Origin: Bhargavaea cecembensis
GTDB taxonomy: Bacteria; Bacillota; Bacilli; Bacillales_A; Planococcaceae
Length of the DNA: 64,000 nt
Assembly: GCF_001619585.1 (NCBI RefSeq)
Contig: NZ_LQNT01000001.1
Coordinates: 434,001-498,000 of the forward strand
Direction: 5' to 3'
Positions 44,464 through 53,755 of this stretch are shown one piece after another. Within the stretch, counting starts at the first letter, position 1. The number at the start of each line of letters is the position of its first letter. The notes beneath the pieces are model-generated. The model was given only the letters and a program-made list of their open reading frames with translations. It was not told where the DNA came from and ran no database searches. The position numbers and the translations under genes were made by a program.

Positions 44464-45180
44464 ATGAGAAAAGTGTATGCACATAGGGGGGCTTCCGGCT
44501 ACGCATTTGAAAATACGCTTAAAGCATTTGAAAAAGCAGTTGAATTCGAGGCCGGGATCGAGACCGATTTGCAGCTGACCAAAGATGGCGTGCCGGTCAT
44601 CATTCACGATGCCGACCTGTACCGCGTCACCGGACTGCGCAAATTCATTACGGAACTGACACTTGATGAATTGAGGGCACTGAAGGTCGGACGGAACCGT
44701 TGGAAGAGGGTGTTCGGGAAACCGGTAATGACATACCGGGAATTTTTTGAATGGGCATATGAGGCAGGCTGCCCTGCGCTCAACATTGAGCTGAAAGAGA
44801 CATTCCTGGACCATCCGACGGCGGTTGAACAGGTTGTGATGGCCTCTAAAGGATATCCGGACCTTCATTTTTCCTCATTTCACTACCCGTTGCTGATGAG
44901 GGTCAAGCAGACCGATCCTGGCATAGAGACGGCGCTGATCGTGACCAGAAAGTCACGCTGGGACAATCTCAGGGTGTACGCGAGCTCGGATGGATTCCAC
45001 ATCCACAAGCGTCTGTGGTCCGGCAAATACCTGGGGGCCATTGAGCGGGAAGGCAAATTTGCCCGGGTCTACGGCGTCGACGGTACCGAACCGTTCATTC
45101 CGAAACCCGAACCCTTCATCCGCGGTTGGATCACCGACTTTCCGGGCACGGTGATAGAAGCGATGCAAAAAGGTTCCTGA
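44464..45180 (+). CDS. Glycerophosphodiester phosphodiesterase (YqiK-like)
   Basis: 238 residues with no signal peptide, so probably cytoplasmic. The TIM-barrel GDPD signature is clear: AHRGASGYAFENTLKAFEKAVE, E-T-D in IETDLQLTKDGVPVIIHDADLYR, and NIELKE. It hydrolyses glycerophosphodiesters from phospholipid turnover to glycerol-3-phosphate and an alcohol. TATAAT at 44362-44367 may be its -10. Located between spo0A and yqzF homologues, the position of yqiK in Bacillus subtilis. Confidence 0.92.
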   Translation: MRKVYAHRGASGYAFENTLKAFEKAVEFEAGIETDLQLTKDGVPVIIHDADLYRVTGLRKFITELTLDELRALKVGRNRWKRVFGKPVMTYREFFEWAYEAGCPALNIELKETFLDHPTAVEQVVMASKGYPDLHFSSFHYPLLMRVKQTDPGIETALIVTRKSRWDNLRVYASSDGFHIHKRLWSGKYLGAIEREGKFARVYGVDGTEPFIPKPEPFIRGWITDFPGTVIEAMQKGS

Positions 45181-45200
45181 CATGAAGTCAGGAACCTTTA
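45168..45200. terminator. Bidirectional terminator between yqiK- and yqzF-type genes
   Basis: AAAGGTTCCTGAC / GTCAGGAACCTTT, a 13-bp perfect stem with a 5-nt loop that overlaps the last codons of the phosphodiesterase gene and abuts the stop of the minus-strand gene. Confidence 0.85.
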
Positions 45201-45437
45201 GTCTTTTCGCTTAAACCGATCTTTCGGTATTTTGCCGTTGCGCTGGTCCCGTCTGTACAGGAAGCCTGCGAAGAATCCGATGCAGAGAATCAGGATGACG
45301 AGGCCGAATACGAACTGGGACCAGACGGGAAACACGGATGCCTGCACACCGAACAGGGCGTCGCGCATGAGTTTGATGCCCCATGCGGCGCCGATGCCCG
45401 GAATAAGCAGAACGATGAAGGCGGCGAGCCGCTGCAT
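45198..45437 (-). CDS. DUF2627 family small membrane protein (YqzF-like)
   Basis: 79 residues beginning MQRLAAFIVLLIPGIGAAWGIKLMRD. Two membrane helices are separated by about 15 residues and a basic tail (RRDQRNGKIPKDRFKRKD) follows. The ATG at 45437 is backed by AAGGGAGAG on the minus strand; a longer frame without a binding site reaches 45614 through the bkdR promoter. It is divergent from bkdR, matching yqzF in Bacillus. Function unknown. Confidence 0.85.
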   Translation of the reverse strand: MQRLAAFIVLLIPGIGAAWGIKLMRDALFGVQASVFPVWSQFVFGLVILILCIGFFAGFLYRRDQRNGKIPKDRFKRKD

Positions 45438-45486
45438 GTTGATCTCTCCCTTTCTGTCGAGTTTATTTTCCTTTTGAAGATGAGGA

Positions 45487-45515
45487 TTGTCAAGGAGACT
45501 GCTATCCGGTATGAT
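45487..45515 (+). promoter_or_regulatory. Strong sigma-A-like promoter of bkdR
   Basis: TTGTCA (45487-45492), exactly 17 nt, TATGAT (45510-45515). The bkdR start lies about 50 nt further. Confidence 0.65.
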
Positions 45516-45567
45516 AAAGTTGATTATGCAAAGCATTGCACAAATCTCAAGAAGGGCCTGAAGGATT

Positions 45568-47583
45568 TTGCAGAATGTACTTGTTGTAGGGGCCGGAGCC
45601 GGCGGCACCGCCATTTTAAAACTTCTTCTGCAACTCGATTATATGAATGTCGCCGGAATCGTCGACCCGAATCCTGAAGCTCCCGGAATCAGGCTTGCGG
45701 ATGAAAACGGCATCCCACACGGCAATGACTGGCGCCCTTTCATCTCCAATGATCTTCATATGATTTTCGATGTGACGGGCGAACAGGGCATCTTCGGAGA
45801 GCTTCTTAAGGCCAGGCCGGCGCATGCCGTCCTGATTCCCGGCACCATCGCAAAGCTGCTAGTCAGCCTGCTTGAGGAAAATGCCCAATACATCGAGCGA
45901 CTCCGGTCGGAAACCGGCCGCAACAAGATGATCTTTGATTCTCTGGATGAGGGCATGATCGGGACTGACCGGGAAGGGATCATCCGATTTTTTAACCGGA
46001 GTGCATCCCTTATCACCGGTACGCCCGTGCGCAGCGCGCTCGGCCGCCACATACTCGAAGTCATCCCGGACAGCAATCTGCCGCACGTCGCCAAAACCGG
46101 GATTCCGGAGCTGAATCGCGAGCTGACTCTTTCAAATGGAACCCGAGTCGTGACGTCCAGACGGCCGATCAGCGATTCTTCCGGCAATCGTACAGGAGCC
46201 TTCGCGGTTTTCAGGGATATTTCCGGTGTGGTTGAACTTGCAGAGGAAATCACCAATCTGAAGGAAATCCAGTCAATGCTGGAAGCGATCATTCATTCGA
46301 GTGATGATGCCATCTCAGTCGTCGACGAGAATGGCCGCGGCATCATGATCAATCCTGCCTACACCCGGCTCACCGGACTTACGGAAGCGGATGTCATTGG
46401 AAAGCCGGCCACGGTCGACATCACCGAGGGTGATAGTATCCACATGAAGGTGCTTGAAACCGGCCGGCCCATCCGGGGGGTCAGGATGCGTGTCGGCCCT
46501 GCGGCAAGGGAAGTCGTCGTCAACGTGGCACCGATCCTCGTTGGCGACCAACTGAAAGGAAGCATCGGCATCATTCATGACCTGACGGAAATGCGTGAGC
46601 TTGCCGATGAACTCGACCATGCCCGCCGGATCATCCGATCTCTTGAAACCCGCTACACGTTCGAGGATCTTGTCGGAGAGTCGCCTGAGATGCAGCTGGC
46701 GATCCAGCAGGCGAGACTTGCGGCCACGCTTTCGCTGCCGATCTTGCTTCGCGGGGAATCCGGAACGGGCAAGGAAGTGTTCGCCCAGGCGATTCATCAC
46801 GAGGCCGGACGCGGGAACTTTGTCCGCGTGAACTGCTCGGCGATTCCGGAAGATCGCCTCTCACTGGAACTTTTCGGTTCGGAGAAGCCAACAGCAGACG
46901 GGAAAACAGAAGTGGTCGAAGGCTTGTTTGAAGAGGCTCATGGCGGCACACTGTTCATCGATGAAATCGGCGAGCTTCCTCAGGATGTCCAGGTCGCTCT
47001 CCTGAGGGTACTGGAGGAACATGAATTTTACCGTACCGGCGGCAGCCGGCCTGTCCCGGTTTCTGTCAGGGTGATCGCCGCCACCAACCGGAACCTCGAG
47101 AAGTTCATGAGGGAAGGAAGTTTCAGGGAAGACCTGTTCCACCGCCTGAACCGGATGCCCGTCCATATCCCTCCGCTTCGTCAGCGCAGGGGCGATATCA
47201 AGCTGCTTGCGGAAAAGCTGCTGCCAAAGCTGAACCGTGATCTCGGGCGCTCCGTCACGGAAATTTCCGAGGACGCCGCCTCCCTGCTCAGGCAGCACAC
47301 TTGGCCGGGGAACGTCCGGGAGCTGGAAAACGTCATCAGCCGGGCTCTGATCTTCATGCAGCCGGCAGACAAATTACTCGACAAACCAGATCTTTCCGCC
47401 GTATTCCAGGCAGAGGGGAACGGGTTGGCAGGCACTCTGGCCGAACAGCTGGATGCCCATGAAAAGTTAATTCTTAAGGAAGCGCTTACATCTTGTGCGG
47501 GCAACAAGTCCGATGCCGCCAAACAGCTGGGAATTTCGGTCCGGACGCTTTATTACAAACTGGAGAAGCACCGGCTTGTCTGA
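45568..47583 (+). CDS. bkdR: BkdR-type AAA+ regulator lacking the GAFTGA motif
   Basis: 671 residues, TTG start. Layout: an N-terminal Rossmann-like segment ([15 protein letters not shown]), PAS domains around residues 110-220 and 235-340, an AAA+ domain (Walker A G396-ESGTGK402; Walker [12 protein letters not shown]), and a Fis-type helix-turn-helix at the C-terminus ([20 protein letters not shown]). This is the architecture of Bacillus BkdR, a sigma-54 activator of branched-chain amino acid catabolism. However, residues 435-455, where GAFTGA should follow ELFG-E, read [15 protein letters not shown]: the sigma-54-contacting loop is absent. The protein may instead regulate a sigma-A promoter, as TyrR-like members do. 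Confidence 0.88.
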   Translation: MQNVLVVGAGAGGTAILKLLLQLDYMNVAGIVDPNPEAPGIRLADENGIPHGNDWRPFISNDLHMIFDVTGEQGIFGELLKARPAHAVLIPGTIAKLLVSLLEENAQYIERLRSETGRNKMIFDSLDEGMIGTDREGIIRFFNRSASLITGTPVRSALGRHILEVIPDSNLPHVAKTGIPELNRELTLSNGTRVVTSRRPISDSSGNRTGAFAVFRDISGVVELAEEITNLKEIQSMLEAIIHSSDDAISVVDENGRGIMINPAYTRLTGLTEADVIGKPATVDITEGDSIHMKVLETGRPIRGVRMRVGPAAREVVVNVAPILVGDQLKGSIGIIHDLTEMRELADELDHARRIIRSLETRYTFEDLVGESPEMQLAIQQARLAATLSLPILLRGESGTGKEVFAQAIHHEAGRGNFVRVNCSAIPEDRLSLELFGSEKPTADGKTEVVEGLFEEAHGGTLFIDEIGELPQDVQVALLRVLEEHEFYRTGGSRPVPVSVRVIAATNRNLEKFMREGSFREDLFHRLNRMPVHIPPLRQRRGDIKLLAEKLLPKLNRDLGRSVTEISEDAASLLRQHTWPGNVRELENVISRALIFMQPADKLLDKPDLSAVFQAEGNGLAGTLAEQLDAHEKLILKEALTSCAGNKSDAAKQLGISVRTLYYKLEKHRLV

Positions 47584-47618
47584 AAGCCGTGCACGTGATT
47601 ATAAGGAGGAGAATGATG

Positions 47619-48716
47619 ATGGAATTGTTTAAATACCTCGAGGAAAGTGATTACGAACAAGTGGTGTTCTGCCATGACAAGACATCCGGCCTGAAGGCGA
47701 TCATCGCCATTCATGACACCACGCTCGGCCCGGCGCTTGGCGGCGCCCGGATGTGGACGTATGAAACGGAAGAGGAAGCAGTCATCGATGCTCTCCGCCT
47801 GTCCAAAGGCATGACATACAAGAATGCGGCAGCCGGACTGAACCTGGGCGGCGGCAAGACCGTCATTATCGGGAATCCGAAAACCGACAAAAACGAAGAG
47901 ATGTTCCGCGCTTTCGGACGCTACATCCAGGGGCTGAACGGACGCTATATCACTGCTGAAGATGTGGGCACAACCGAAGAGGATATGGACATCATCCACC
48001 AGGAGACGGACTTCGTCACCGGTATTTCGCCGACACATTCGGGATCTTCGGGAAATCCTTCCCCGGTCACGGCTTACGGTGTCTATCGCGGGATGAAGGC
48101 TGCCGCGAAGGAAGCTTTCGGTTCCGATTCACTGGAAGGGAAGACGGTGGCGGTACAGGGTGTCGGAAACGTAGCGTTTGCGCTTTGCCGCCACCTGCAC
48201 GAGGAAGGCGCGAAACTGATTGTGACGGACATCAACGAAGAAGCTGTCCGCCGCGCCGTGGAGGAATTCAATGCGGAAGCGGTCGGCACCAACGATATCT
48301 ACGGTGTGGAGTGTGACATCTATGCTCCATGTGCGCTCGGCGCGACCGTCAATGACGAAACAATCCCTCAGCTGAAGGCGAAAGTCATCGCGGGTTCTGC
48401 AAATAACCAGCTGAAGACACCTGAACACGGTGACCGCATCCATGAGATGGGCATCGTTTATGCGCCTGACTACATTATCAACGCGGGCGGCGTCATCAAT
48501 GTGGCCGATGAGCTGGAAGGCTATAATCGCGAGCGGGCGATGAAGAAAGTCGAGAAAATCTACGACACGATCGCAAAAGTCTTTGAGATTTCGAAGCGTG
48601 ACGGCATCCCTTCCTACGCTGCCGCAGACCGCCTTGCAGAAGAGCGCATCGCAAACATGGCGCGGTCGCGCGGCCAGTTCCTCCGAAACGGCAAGGATAC
48701 ACTGCACCGCCGCTGA
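47619..48716 (+). CDS. bcd: Leucine (branched-chain amino acid) dehydrogenase
   Basis: 365 residues. Oxidatively deaminates leucine, valine and isoleucine to the 2-oxoacids used by the Bkd complex. [13 protein letters not shown] carries the catalytic lysine region; [13 protein letters not shown] is the NAD-binding turn. Three consecutive ATGs (47613, 47616, 47619) follow GGAGGA; the third has the best spacing and matches the family start MELFKY. It is placed 35 nt after bkdR; the ptb gene that normally intervenes is absent. Confidence 0.96.
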   Translation: MELFKYLEESDYEQVVFCHDKTSGLKAIIAIHDTTLGPALGGARMWTYETEEEAVIDALRLSKGMTYKNAAAGLNLGGGKTVIIGNPKTDKNEEMFRAFGRYIQGLNGRYITAEDVGTTEEDMDIIHQETDFVTGISPTHSGSSGNPSPVTAYGVYRGMKAAAKEAFGSDSLEGKTVAVQGVGNVAFALCRHLHEEGAKLIVTDINEEAVRRAVEEFNAEAVGTNDIYGVECDIYAPCALGATVNDETIPQLKAKVIAGSANNQLKTPEHGDRIHEMGIVYAPDYIINAGGVINVADELEGYNRERAMKKVEKIYDTIAKVFEISKRDGIPSYAAADRLAEERIANMARSRGQFLRNGKDTLHRR

Positions 48717-48761
48717 CAGAGAACATACCTTGCCATTCCAAAGGATAAAGGAGGCCACCCA

Positions 48762-50189
48762 ATGGCTCTAGAATATGATGTCATCATCCTCGGCGGCGGA
48801 ACCGGCGGCTATGTTGCCGCCATCCGTTCCGCTCAGCTGGGGCTGAAGACGGCAGTCGTCGAAAAAGGAAAGCTCGGCGGCACCTGCCTGCACCGCGGCT
48901 GCATCCCGTCAAAGGCACTGCTCCGGAGTGCCGAAGTCTACCGCCTTGCCAAAGAGGAAGCAGAATCGTTCGGTGTCATGACCGGAGAAGTCTCGCTTGC
49001 ATTTGACCGGGTACAACGGCGGAAGCAGTCGATTGTCGACGGCCTGCATAATGGCGTCCGGTCCCTGATGAAAAAAGGGAAAATCGATGTCTACGAAGGA
49101 ACGGGCAGGATTCTCGGACCGTCCATCTTCTCTCCGATGCCCGGGACCATTTCGGTCGAGTATGAAGACGGCCGCGAAAACGATATCCTGATTCCCCAGA
49201 ACGTGATCGTCGCCACCGGCTCCAGGCCCAGGACGCTGTCCGGACTGGAAATCGACGGCACAGACGTGCTCACTTCAGATGAGGCACTCTCTCTCGACAA
49301 GCTTCCCGCTTCGATCCTGATCATCGGGGGCGGTGTCATCGGGATCGAGTGGGCCTCGATGCTGAACGATTTCGGTGTGGATGTCACCGTCGCCGAATAT
49401 GCGGACCGGATCCTCCCGACAGAGGATGCCGACATTTCCCGTGAAATGGAGAAACTGCTGAAAAAACGCGGCATCCGTTTCGCCACTTCCGCGGAAGTGT
49501 TGCCTGAATCCCTTCAAAAGCAGGCCGGCACCGTGTCCATCGATGCAAAGGTCGGCGAAGGAACAGAGACGTTCGCCGCAGAAAAGGTGCTTGTCAGCGT
49601 CGGCCGGCAGGCCAACACGGAAGGGATCGGCCTGGAAAATACCGATATCGAACTTGACGGCGGTTTTATCAAAGTCAAGAAGACTTACCAGACAAAAGAG
49701 TCTCATATCTATGCGATCGGAGATGTGATCGGCGGCCTCCAGCTGGCCCACGTGGCATCCCATGAAGGGATCGCGGCAGTTGAGCATATCGCCAGGACAG
49801 ATGCCCACCCGGTTGACCCCGACATGGTGCCGCGCTGCATCTATTCGAGTCCGGAAGCCGCTTCGGTCGGCATCACGGAACTGCAGGCCAAGGATCGCGG
49901 ATTTGATGTCAAGGTCGGCAAATTCCCGTTCAAGGCCATCGGAAAGGCGCTTGTCCACGGGGAGTCCGAAGGCTTCGTGAAGATCGTCGCCGACAAGGAA
50001 TCCGACGACATTCTCGGAATCCATATGATCGGCCCGCATGTCACCGACCTGATTTCCGAGGCAGGCCTGGCGAAAGTCCTTGATGCCACGCCTTGGGAAG
50101 TCGCATCCCTTGTCCACCCGCACCCTTCGCTGAGCGAAGTGATGGGTGAAGCGGCACTTGCCGTAGACGGCAAGGCCATCCATATGTAA
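48762..50189 (+). CDS. lpdV: Dihydrolipoyl dehydrogenase (E3 of the Bkd complex)
   Basis: 475 residues. FAD enzyme reoxidising the lipoyl group of E2 and passing electrons to NAD. VIILGGGTGGYVAAIRSAQLG (FAD), the redox disulfide in GGTCLHRGCIPSK (residues ~41-50), IIGGGVIGIEWASML (NAD) and HPHPSLSEVMGEAAL (His-Glu pair) are all present. ATG follows AAAGGAGG. Second gene of the bkd operon; a buk gene, usual before it, is absent. Confidence 0.96.
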   Translation: MALEYDVIILGGGTGGYVAAIRSAQLGLKTAVVEKGKLGGTCLHRGCIPSKALLRSAEVYRLAKEEAESFGVMTGEVSLAFDRVQRRKQSIVDGLHNGVRSLMKKGKIDVYEGTGRILGPSIFSPMPGTISVEYEDGRENDILIPQNVIVATGSRPRTLSGLEIDGTDVLTSDEALSLDKLPASILIIGGGVIGIEWASMLNDFGVDVTVAEYADRILPTEDADISREMEKLLKKRGIRFATSAEVLPESLQKQAGTVSIDAKVGEGTETFAAEKVLVSVGRQANTEGIGLENTDIELDGGFIKVKKTYQTKESHIYAIGDVIGGLQLAHVASHEGIAAVEHIARTDAHPVDPDMVPRCIYSSPEAASVGITELQAKDRGFDVKVGKFPFKAIGKALVHGESEGFVKIVADKESDDILGIHMIGPHVTDLISEAGLAKVLDATPWEVASLVHPHPSLSEVMGEAALAVDGKAIHM

Positions 50190-50209
50190 TCAAAGGGGGA
50201 AACCGAAAG

Positions 50210-51217
50210 ATGACCAACAACCGTCATGAACAGCTTGGGCTCTCGAATGAAGATGTCCTGCGCATGTACGAGACGATGCTGACCGCACGCCGGCTTGATG
50301 AACGCATGTGGCTGCTGAACCGATCAGGCAAGATCCCGTTCGTCATCTCCTGCCAGGGGCAGGAGGCGGCCCAGGTGGGTGCAGCATTCGCGCTTGATAC
50401 GGAAAAAGACTACATTGCACCGTATTACCGCGACATGGGCGTCGTCCTCCATTTCGGTATGACGCCGAAAGACCTGATGCTGAGCGCATTTGCGAAAGCT
50501 GAAGATCCCAACTCCGGCGGCCGGCAGATGCCGGGCCACTTCGGTCAGAAAAAAAACCGCATCCTTACCGGTTCCTCTCCGGTTACCACACAGCTCCCTC
50601 ATGCCGTCGGCGTGGCACTGGCGGGCAAGATCAAGAAAAAAGACTTTATCACGTTTGTGACGCTTGGCGAAGGTTCCTCCAACCAGGGGGACTTCCATGA
50701 AGGAGCCAACTTTGCCGGAGTCCATAAGCTGCCGACCATCATCATGGTGGAAAACAACAAATATGCGATCTCCGTGCCGCTTGAGAAGCAGCTGGCGTGC
50801 GAGAACGTCTCGGACCGTGCACCGGGTTACGGAATGCCGGGTCATACAGTGGACGGCACCGACCCGCTTGCCGTCTATGAAGTCGTCAAGGCGGCTGCCG
50901 ACCGGGCACGTGCCGGCGAAGGCCCGACGCTCGTCGAAACGATCTGCTACCGCCTGACCGCGCACTCTTCGGATGATGATCACCGCGCCTATCGCTCTGA
51001 AGAGGACCTGAAGGCGGAACGCGAGAAAGATCCGATCCCGCGCTTTGCAGCCTACCTGAAGGAAGCAGGCGTGCTGGATGACGAGACCGAGAAGGAAATG
51101 GAAGATCGCGTGAAGCAGGCCGTCAACGAAGCGACGGATTATGCGGAGGCGGCTCCATATGCAAAACCGGAAGAGGCGCTGAAGTATGTGTATGCGGAAC
51201 AGGGAGGGGATGAATAA
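50210..51217 (+). CDS. bkdAA: Branched-chain 2-oxoacid dehydrogenase E1 alpha
   Basis: 335 residues. Thiamine-diphosphate-dependent E1 component that decarboxylates branched 2-oxoacids. The ThDP motif GEGSSNQGDFHEGANFAGVHKLPTIIMVENN is clear, as are the phosphorylation-loop-like RLTAHSSDDDHRAYRS and GRQMPGHFG. RBS AAAGGGGG. The stop and the bkdAB start codon overlap by 1 nt, indicating coupled synthesis of the alpha2beta2 subunits. Confidence 0.96.
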   Translation: MTNNRHEQLGLSNEDVLRMYETMLTARRLDERMWLLNRSGKIPFVISCQGQEAAQVGAAFALDTEKDYIAPYYRDMGVVLHFGMTPKDLMLSAFAKAEDPNSGGRQMPGHFGQKKNRILTGSSPVTTQLPHAVGVALAGKIKKKDFITFVTLGEGSSNQGDFHEGANFAGVHKLPTIIMVENNKYAISVPLEKQLACENVSDRAPGYGMPGHTVDGTDPLAVYEVVKAAADRARAGEGPTLVETICYRLTAHSSDDDHRAYRSEEDLKAEREKDPIPRFAAYLKEAGVLDDETEKEMEDRVKQAVNEATDYAEAAPYAKPEEALKYVYAEQGGDE

Positions 51218-52200
51218 TGGCGGTACGTTCCTATATCGATGCCATTACGCTCGCGATGAAAGAAGAGATGGAGCGTGACGAGAACGTCTTCATCCTCGGT
51301 GAGGATGTCGGGAAGAAAGGCGGCGTCTTCAAGGCGACACAGGGGCTCTATGACCAGTTCGGGGAGGAGCGGGTGATTGACACCCCTCTTGCCGAGTCGG
51401 CGATTGCGGGTGTAGGAATCGGCGCGGCCATGTATGGCATGCGGCCGATTGCGGAGATGCAGTTTGCGGACTTCATCATGCCTGCAGTCAACCAGATCAT
51501 TTCTGAAGCAGCACGCATCCGCTACCGCTCAAACAATGACTGGCACTGCCCAATCGTCGTTCGTGCCCCGTTCGGCGGCGGCGTCCACGGTGCGCTCTAC
51601 CATTCCCAGTCGGTGGAAGCGGTTTTCGCCAACCAACCGGGCCTGAAGATCGTCATTCCTTCAACGCCATATGACGCGAAGGGTCTTCTGAAAGCGGCCA
51701 TCCGCGACGACGATCCCGTCCTGTTCTTTGAACACAAGCGCGCCTACCGTCTGATCAAAGGGGAAGTGCCTGACGACGATTACACACTTCCGATCGGAAA
51801 AGCGGACATCAAGCGCGAGGGTGAAGACATTACCGTCATCACCTACGGCCTTGCGGTCCATTTCGCCCTTCAGGCAGCCGAGCGGCTTGCAGAGGACGGC
51901 ATTTCTGCACATATCCTCGACCTCAGGACCGTTTACCCGCTTGACCGCGATGCCATCGTTGAGGCGGCATCGAAAACGGGCAAAGTGCTCCTCGTCACCG
52001 AAGACAACAAGGAAGGCAGCATCATGAGCGAAGTGGCGGCCATCATCGCGGAAGAGTGCCTGTTTGACCTGGATGCACCGATCCAGCGCCTTGCCGGGCC
52101 GGATGTGCCGGCGATGCCATACGCACCGACAATGGAGAAATACTTCATGATCAATCCGGACAAGGTCGAGAAAGCGATGCGCGATCTCGCGGAATTCTGA
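51217..52200 (+). CDS. bkdAB: Branched-chain 2-oxoacid dehydrogenase E1 beta
   Basis: 327 residues. Transketolase-like beta subunit: ILGEDVGKKGGVFKATQGL, DTPLAESAIAGVGIGAAMYGMRPIAEMQFADFI, YHSQSVEAVFAN and LDLRTVYPLDRDAI. ATG preceded by GGGAGGGG within the end of bkdAA. With BkdAA it transfers the acyl group to the lipoyl domain of E2. Confidence 0.96.
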   Translation: MAVRSYIDAITLAMKEEMERDENVFILGEDVGKKGGVFKATQGLYDQFGEERVIDTPLAESAIAGVGIGAAMYGMRPIAEMQFADFIMPAVNQIISEAARIRYRSNNDWHCPIVVRAPFGGGVHGALYHSQSVEAVFANQPGLKIVIPSTPYDAKGLLKAAIRDDDPVLFFEHKRAYRLIKGEVPDDDYTLPIGKADIKREGEDITVITYGLAVHFALQAAERLAEDGISAHILDLRTVYPLDRDAIVEAASKTGKVLLVTEDNKEGSIMSEVAAIIAEECLFDLDAPIQRLAGPDVPAMPYAPTMEKYFMINPDKVEKAMRDLAEF

Positions 52201-52220
52201 TACGGACGGAGGGCTAACAA

Positions 52221-53561
52221 TTGCCGAAACAAACCATCACCATGCCCCAGCTGGGCGAAAGCGTGACTGAGGGCACGATTGAACGCTGGCTCGTGAAACC
52301 GGGCGATACGGTCGAGAAATACGACCCCCTCGCAGAGGTCAACACGGACAAGGTGACGGCCGAAATTCCGTCGTCCTTCTCCGGCACGGTCACGGAACTC
52401 ATCGCCAATGAAGGCGACACACTCGAAGTCGGTGCCGCAGTATGTACGATCGAGACGGAAGGCGGCGTCTCCGCAGAGGCAGAAGCCGCGCCCGAAAAAG
52501 GCGAACCGGCCAACGAAATGCCGGCTGCCGGCTCCGACAAGCCTGAAGATCTATCCGGGAACACCGGATCTTCCGCTCCTGTCAAAGCCGATGCATCAGG
52601 CGCGAGGTATTCACCGGCCGTCCTTCGGCTATCCCAGGAACACGGAATTGACCTTTCGCAGGTCGAGGGTACCGGCCGTGGCGGCCGGATCACCCGGAAG
52701 GACCTCACGCGTCTGATCGAGTCGGGGAATATCCCGAAAGAAGCGGCTGCCCGACAGGCAGAACCGGCTAAAACACAGGCGGGCGAACCGTTACAGGAAG
52801 CCGCACCCGCTCCGGCAAAACAGCCGGAACGTCCGGCAGCCGGCGTCCAGACGGCCGACGGTGATATTGAAATCCCGGTATCCGGGGTGCGCCGCGCGAT
52901 CGCGAACAATATGCTGCGGTCCAAACAGGAGGCGCCGCATGCATGGACAATGGTCGAAGTGGATGTCACGGGCCTGGTCCAATACCGCGATTCCATCAAA
53001 AACGAGTTCAAGAGCAAAGAAGGATTCGGCCTGACCTATTTCGCCTTCTTTGTGAAGGCCGTGGCCCAGGCGCTGAAGGAATTTCCGATGATGAATTCGA
53101 TGTGGGCGGGCGACAAGATCGTCCAGAAAAAAGCGGTCAACATCTCGATTGCCGTCGCGACAGAAGATGCCCTGTTTGTTCCGGTTATCCGGGACGCGGA
53201 CGAAAAAACAATCAAGGGCATTGCGAGGGAAATCAAGGAACTGGCTGATAAGGTCCGTTCAGGCAAGCTCAAATCCGAAGAAATGCAGGGCGGCACGTTC
53301 ACGGTGAACAACACCGGATCGTTCGGTTCCGTCCAGTCGATGGGAATCATCAACTATCCGCAGGCCGCGATCCTCCAGGTGGAATCGATCGTCAAGCGCC
53401 CGGTCATTATGGAAGGCGGCATGTTCGCAGCCCGCGACATGGTCAATCTCTGCCTGTCACTCGACCACCGGGTGCTGGACGGCCTGGTGGCAGGACGGTT
53501 CCTCGCAAGGGTCAAGGAAATCCTTGAGAACATTTCAGGTGAGAATACATCCGTCTACTGA
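52221..53561 (+). CDS. bkdB: Dihydrolipoyllysine acyltransferase (E2 of the Bkd complex)
   Basis: 446 residues, TTG start behind GGAGGG. One N-terminal lipoyl domain (lipoyl lysine about K43 in NTDKVTAE), a Glu/Pro/Ala-rich linker, a peripheral subunit-binding domain (SPAVLRLSQEHGIDLSQVEGTGRGGRITRKDL, residues ~130-165), a second linker and the catalytic acyltransferase domain ending with SLDHRVLDG. Core of the complex that makes isobutyryl-, isovaleryl- and 2-methylbutyryl-CoA. Last gene of the operon. Confidence 0.96.
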   Translation: MPKQTITMPQLGESVTEGTIERWLVKPGDTVEKYDPLAEVNTDKVTAEIPSSFSGTVTELIANEGDTLEVGAAVCTIETEGGVSAEAEAAPEKGEPANEMPAAGSDKPEDLSGNTGSSAPVKADASGARYSPAVLRLSQEHGIDLSQVEGTGRGGRITRKDLTRLIESGNIPKEAAARQAEPAKTQAGEPLQEAAPAPAKQPERPAAGVQTADGDIEIPVSGVRRAIANNMLRSKQEAPHAWTMVEVDVTGLVQYRDSIKNEFKSKEGFGLTYFAFFVKAVAQALKEFPMMNSMWAGDKIVQKKAVNISIAVATEDALFVPVIRDADEKTIKGIAREIKELADKVRSGKLKSEEMQGGTFTVNNTGSFGSVQSMGIINYPQAAILQVESIVKRPVIMEGGMFAARDMVNLCLSLDHRVLDGLVAGRFLARVKEILENISGENTSVY

Positions 53562-53570
53562 CTGTACCGG

Positions 53571-53604
53571 CCGGGAAGCTTACCGCTTCCCGGTCTTTGT
53601 TTTT
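53571..53604 (+). terminator. Rho-independent terminator after bkdB
   Basis: CCGGGAAGC / GCTTCCCGG, 9-bp stem, 5-nt loop, TCTTTGTTTTT. Confidence 0.85.
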
Positions 53605-53691
53605 GCAAGAGGGAGAGGCAGTTGAATTCTGTATGATTTCGGCTGGATTTCGCTTGTTCGGGCAGGCATCTTCATAGAATAGCATTCCGCC

Positions 53692-53720
53692 TTTAAAGCC
53701 TTCCGTTTCTCCGGTAGAAT
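53692..53720 (+). promoter_or_regulatory. Candidate sigma-A promoter of mutA
   Basis: TTTAAA (53692-53697), 17 nt, TAGAAT (53715-53720), about 35 nt before the start codon. Confidence 0.45.
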
Positions 53721-53755
53721 GAAAATAGGCAAAATTCAAATTGGGGGAGATGTAT

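Noticed and set aside
47400-47612. Sigma-54 (-24/-12) promoter before bcd
   Set aside because: The nearest candidate (TTGGCAGGCACTCTGGC around 47426) has the GG-GC spacing off by one and a poor -12; not reported as a site.
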